Shown piece by piece: positions 61,050 to 64,000 of a DNA stretch of 64,000 nucleotides. A model generated the notes under the pieces. It made no database searches. It worked only from the letters and a program-made list of their open reading frames with translations, and had not been told where the DNA came from. The stretch comes from Paludibacteraceae bacterium (lineage in GTDB: Bacteria; Bacteroidota; Bacteroidia; Bacteroidales; Paludibacteraceae): the NCBI GenBank assembly GCA_017461505.1, contig JAFTXV010000001.1, positions 46,599-110,598 of the forward strand, written 5' to 3'. The translations under genes and the position numbers were made by a program. How positions within the stretch are numbered: position 1 is the first letter of the stretch; each line of letters begins with the position of its first letter.

Positions 61050-62204
61050 ATGTTAGTTATTGTTACAATGCGACGCCTCGATAGAGCTCTACAGCAGCTA
61101 TGGAAGAATGTCAAAGATGCTATTTTAGGCGTTCAAGAGATTGTGCATCCAAGCGAAAAGGAAATAGTAAATGCTATCTCCATCGCTTCTATTGATAATG
61201 TAGAAGCACCACAAGAGGGAGCACTTTATATGATAGAACCAACTTCATCAGATGGAGTAGATGGTGTCCTGTTCCTCTATCAAAATGGAGTATTTGATGA
61301 GGTTACTCCTGAAAAAGGTATCATCTATATTGTTAATAGTCCAGACAAATCCCGCATATACATATATAATGCTCCATTATGGGAAGATGTTACTGGACAG
61401 CCTGTAGATAATACCCTCTATATTACTAATACCACTACCGACCTCGAGAGTTATACAGATAAAGGAATGTATAGTGTATGTTTAAGTATTCCATTAAGAA
61501 ATACTGAGTGGTATACCTTTACTGTATCTTTCAATCGTGTTCTTCATATGATAGGAAGACCATCCACAAACACATATATTCAAACGCTTATCAATAACGA
61601 TGGTTGGAAACGACGTACTAAGGTGGGAGATAATAGTTGGAGTGAGTGGGAGGAACATTGCTATGTATATCCAGAAAATCTCAACTCTAAGCAAGATAAA
61701 TCAGATGCTTCGCTACAGACTACAGCAAAAGATGTGGTTGAAGCTATTAATGAAGTCAATACCAAAGCCAATAATATTGAGCAAACCATAGGTAATGAGG
61801 ACATGTCAGCAGAACACGCTCAATCTGTTAAAGGTGCAATTGCTGAAATTAATTATTGGAAAGGTAATGCAAGTCAAGATATTGAGCATGCAATCGGTGA
61901 TATTAAAGAGTTGCAAGCATCGGTCAATTCTAAGCAGCCTATTGGCGACTATGCCCAGGCACAACATACCCATGTCTTCGCTGATATTACAGATGTGAGT
62001 ATTCTCCCTGATAACGATGCTCAGATTATCATACCTATTGATGATGATATCCTTACGAGCATTGTTAATCAAACATACTCTCCTGAAGACACAGCTATGT
62101 TCTCTGGGCACTCTGAATACCTTCCTCTTTCTGATGAGGAAGTTACTCGTCTCGTAGATCTAACGATAGAAACATATCGACAAGCAATCAATTTGAATAA
62201 CTAA
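61050..62204 (+). CDS. Phage tail-fibre-like protein
   Basis: The protein has up to 384 residues (MLVIVTMRRLDRALQ; a start at the ATG at 61068 is also possible). It has an N-terminal helix, a strand-rich part with GALYMIEPTSSDG, then YTDKGMYSVCLSIPL and WYTFTVSFNRVLHMIGRP. A coiled region follows, with NSKQDKSDASLQTTAKDVVEAINEVN, the kind of repeat common in tail fibres. The C-terminal domain ends EVTRLVDLTIETYRQAINLNN. The architecture fits a trimeric fibre or fibre-attachment protein. The acidic C-terminal part might bind the next protein in the fibre. Confidence 0.75.
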   Translation: MLVIVTMRRLDRALQQLWKNVKDAILGVQEIVHPSEKEIVNAISIASIDNVEAPQEGALYMIEPTSSDGVDGVLFLYQNGVFDEVTPEKGIIYIVNSPDKSRIYIYNAPLWEDVTGQPVDNTLYITNTTTDLESYTDKGMYSVCLSIPLRNTEWYTFTVSFNRVLHMIGRPSTNTYIQTLINNDGWKRRTKVGDNSWSEWEEHCYVYPENLNSKQDKSDASLQTTAKDVVEAINEVNTKANNIEQTIGNEDMSAEHAQSVKGAIAEINYWKGNASQDIEHAIGDIKELQASVNSKQPIGDYAQAQHTHVFADITDVSILPDNDAQIIIPIDDDILTSIVNQTYSPEDTAMFSGHSEYLPLSDEEVTRLVDLTIETYRQAINLNN

Positions 62205-62223
62205 CCAAAAAAAAATTAACCTT

Positions 62224-62847
62224 ATGGCAGAAACAGTAGCAACCCCCGACAATCTGAATAAATTTGCTAAAGAGCTTGGTGATCGTCTTGCACAAGAAGC
62301 TGCAGGTGGAAACAGCAATTTAGTTTTCATTGATAGCTACATTTCCAAGAATGTAACTACCAATGACGATATTTCTCATGTTTATCTGGTTATTGACAAG
62401 GATTTTGATTTGTCTAATGTATCCTTACAATATCAACGTAAAAAGCGCGTAAAAGTACGCCGAAACAATAATAGTCCATACTATGATAACGATGAGAATC
62501 ATCGAGCACATACCACTGGTTGGCATGAAGTGTTGCGTTTGCCAATCAGCAATCGCGAACCTCTTATCCGCCCTATATTGAAGTCTACAACTCCTGATTT
62601 TATTTTAGGCGGAAATGCGTACTATGAAATCACCGTAGATGGCTACGAACAATTTATTGACTTCGTAACAGACGATTCTTTCGATACTGGTTATTGTGAT
62701 CAAGAAGGTTCACCTGTTCCTATCTCCGCTATTCTACGAAAAAATGGTGGTGTCTGTCTTATCAAAGACGGTAAGCAGATATCCAACTTCGCCATGTTCC
62801 GAGCTCAGTATGACGATACAAATAATGTTTGGAATATGGGTAAATAA
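62224..62847 (+). CDS. Phage structural protein near the fibre genes, function unknown
   Basis: The 207-residue protein starts MAETVATPDNLNKFAKELGD, an N-terminal helix like those used to dock fibre subunits. A beta-rich body follows with KKRVKVRRNNNSPYY and a C-terminal VPISAILRKNGGVCLIKDGK. No family is recognised. Its stop codon lies within the terminator of the leftward small RNA candidate (62846-62926). It stands between two fibre-like genes and is probably part of the same structure. Confidence 0.68.
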   Translation: MAETVATPDNLNKFAKELGDRLAQEAAGGNSNLVFIDSYISKNVTTNDDISHVYLVIDKDFDLSNVSLQYQRKKRVKVRRNNNSPYYDNDENHRAHTTGWHEVLRLPISNREPLIRPILKSTTPDFILGGNAYYEITVDGYEQFIDFVTDDSFDTGYCDQEGSPVPISAILRKNGGVCLIKDGKQISNFAMFRAQYDDTNNVWNMGK

Positions 62848-62926
62848 AAAAATGCCACTACGATAGCATCGTAATGGCGCAATTCCGATAGCATCGAATT
62901 GGATACTTCCGATAGCATCAGGAAAC
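62846..62926 (-). ncRNA. Candidate small RNA with three hairpins sharing one apical loop
   Basis: A leftward promoter at 62930-62961 would start a transcript near 62925 that ends at a hairpin plus U7 (62846-62852), about 80 nt long. Three consecutive hairpins occupy 62907-62924, 62881-62900 and 62854-62878. Each has the same apex, GAU-GCU-AUC on the RNA, with a GCU triloop. The lower stems differ in sequence yet stay paired: TTCC with GGAA; AATTC with GAATT; and an 11-bp stem with one G-U. This pattern of changing but compensated stems under a fixed loop argues for selection on RNA structure. Its role is unknown. It reads away from the fibre gene at 62975. Confidence 0.6.
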
Positions 62927-62929
62927 GGT

Positions 62930-62961
62930 GCAAAGGTACTGCTTTTTTTTGAAATTACCAA
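62930..62961 (-). promoter_or_regulatory. Promoter of the candidate small RNA
   Basis: On the minus strand TTG (62961-62959), 20 bases, then TACCTTTGC (62938-62930). No leftward protein-coding gene follows. Confidence 0.65.
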
Positions 62962-62974
62962 ATTTTTTACTAAA

Positions 62975-64000
62975 ATGATATTTCTTGTTACAAAAACATA
63001 TCTGTCCAAGAAGATATCCGAGTGGATGGAAGTGGTTGCTTATAAAATGGCAAAGCAAGCTAAAGCGAATTTAGAGAAAGTTCAGAATGATATTGATAAT
63101 CTTCGTTCTGAAATACCGAATATCCAATTATATCATTCTGTAACATACTCCCAACTAGTCCAATTACGCAATAATTCTAAACTTGTGCCTGGCGCGTGGT
63201 ATAGAATTATTGATTATATAACTAAAGTAGCCAATGATCCTGAAGCTCAAAGCGCAGGTCATCCATTTGATTTATTGGTTATGGCTACTTCTATTAATTC
63301 CATTTCTGAAGAAGCTCGAGCTATTAAAACATCGCGCAATTCAGGTAGTTATTTCAAAAATAGTAATCTTAGTGCCTGGCGAGTATGGTACTGTCTTAAT
63401 AATGATAGTACACGCTTTATGTGGGCTAGTTCAACTGGGACTGGCGTTATTTATCGCCTTATTGACGAATGGGGGAATGATTTCCCATATGACTTCAAGA
63501 ATATACAATTTAAGAGGTATTATACTTATGATGAATGTGGGTTGCACGATGATATAGAAGGAACATATGCAGGAATAAATGCTCCTATGATGAATTTATC
63601 TATTGACGAATCTGATAGTATTTTTTGTTACACCATATCATTGGGTGATAGAACTACATCTCCTACTGATGCATCACTAATTGGTTTTAATAGTTCAAAC
63701 ATTGGAGAAGGATATGGTGAAAAAGGATATTTCGGCAATATGTCTTTAAAGCCAGCTACCTGCATACAAACCATTGACAATGATATCAATTCTTGTTTTT
63801 GTCTTAACAATATAGTGTTATTTGTTAATAATGCAAGATATCGTGCTTTAGGTTCTACACATATTGATGGAGAATGCATAAATATGACTCTTTCATGCAT
63901 TCACTCCTCAATAGGTTCTGATAATAGAAATATCATTATGGCAGACCGTTGTTATAATATTTCCATAGACCAAGGATGTGATGCACTTACATTCTCACAA
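62975..64000 (+). CDS. Phage receptor-binding/tail-fibre-like protein, 3' end cut by window edge
   Basis: An open frame from ATG at 62975 runs to the window end without a stop (342 codons). It starts MIFLVTKTYLSKKISEWMEV and continues with a helical AKQAKANLEKVQNDIDNLRS, suitable for a trimeric coil. A domain follows with LVPGAWYRIIDYIT, HPFDLLVMATSINSISEEAR, WYCLNNDTRF-like blocks (WYCLNNDSTRFMWASS) and DFPYDFKNIQFKRYYTYDE. From memory this block recurs in fibre proteins of gut Bacteroidota phages. The last 130 residues contain repeated short strands (NNIVLFVNNARYRALG) like a beta-helix. It is probably the host-recognition protein. Confidence 0.75.
   Translation, partial: MIFLVTKTYLSKKISEWMEVVAYKMAKQAKANLEKVQNDIDNLRSEIPNIQLYHSVTYSQLVQLRNNSKLVPGAWYRIIDYITKVANDPEAQSAGHPFDLLVMATSINSISEEARAIKTSRNSGSYFKNSNLSAWRVWYCLNNDSTRFMWASSTGTGVIYRLIDEWGNDFPYDFKNIQFKRYYTYDECGLHDDIEGTYAGINAPMMNLSIDESDSIFCYTISLGDRTTSPTDASLIGFNSSNIGEGYGEKGYFGNMSLKPATCIQTIDNDINSCFCLNNIVLFVNNARYRALGSTHIDGECINMTLSCIHSSIGSDNRNIIMADRCYNISIDQGCDALTFSQ

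Noticed and set aside
61704-61726. GCTTCGCTACAGACTACAGC in the fibre gene resembles the family B repeat.
   Set aside because: It encodes DASLQTTAKDV, a normal stretch of phage fibre coiled regions, and matches the repeat only over a short core.
62851-62950. The hairpins before the fibre gene as a rightward terminator for the 62224 gene.
   Set aside because: On the plus strand the hairpins are not directly followed by a T run; the only T8 comes 25 bases later with no stable stem before it. On the minus strand the stem is followed directly by U7.
62846-62975. An invertible promoter segment controlled by the serine recombinase.
   Set aside because: No pair of longer inverted repeats flanks the promoter; the repeats present are small hairpins and all lie on one side.
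62224-64000. A diversity-generating retroelement acting on the fibre gene.
   Set aside because: No reverse transcriptase and no template/variable repeat pair is visible, although the fibre gene is cut by the window end.

Overview
The window comes from a member of the Bacteroidota, most likely order Bacteroidales and probably host-associated. The evidence is a SusC/SusD polysaccharide locus, lipoproteins with Bacteroidales-type signal peptides, genes that mostly lack Shine-Dalgarno sites, and at least ten promoters of the Bacteroidota form TTG-N20-TAnnTTTGC with a nearly constant 20-base spacer. I cannot name the genus. No rRNA, tRNA or CRISPR array was seen.

Layout. 1-3.5 kb: the start of a phosphopantetheinyl transferase gene, rng, a 29-residue basic protein, HU and mutY. 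3.6-6.7 kb: a three-gene operon (5-alpha-reductase, Old-Yellow-Enzyme-type reductase, short-chain dehydrogenase) that matches the gene set known from gut Bacteroidota for making 5-alpha/3-beta steroids such as isoallolithocholate. 6.75-13.6 kb: a leftward run nitroreductase-pdxA-alaS-guaD-gtrA family-EamA family. 13.8-16.9 kb: a PycB/OadA-like carboxyltransferase and serC. 17-21.8 kb: rightward AI-2E-family permease, 2-hydroxyacid dehydrogenase, pepT and gcvT. 21.9-35.2 kb: a pectic beta-1,4-galactan locus with galK, GH2, GH53, a surface-binding-like protein, SusD, SusC, a lipoprotein and an MFS sugar transporter. 35.7-50.6 kb: a lipoprotein, recQ, rimO, two HU-family genes (one fused to a membrane anchor and LysM), uvrA, an ABC-F ATPase and dnaE.

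50.6-64 kb is a prophage or phage-derived element that runs off the right edge. A leftward repressor/exported-protein pair faces a rightward early operon. That operon holds small genes with strong Shine-Dalgarno sites, two related membrane proteins, an ASCH-like protein and a serine recombinase. A TOPRIM/SF3-type primase-helicase follows, then an iteron-like repeat cluster and tail-fibre-like genes. Between two fibre genes lies a candidate small RNA made of three hairpins that share one apical loop.

The most unusual host feature is two families of short interspersed repeats. They sit between genes and also in frame inside conserved genes (mutY, pdxA, rimO, the GH2 gene, the ABC-F gene, the 2-hydroxyacid dehydrogenase gene, guaD). 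As a result, unrelated enzymes carry nearly identical inserted peptides. All names rest on reading motifs and gene order by eye; no search was run.
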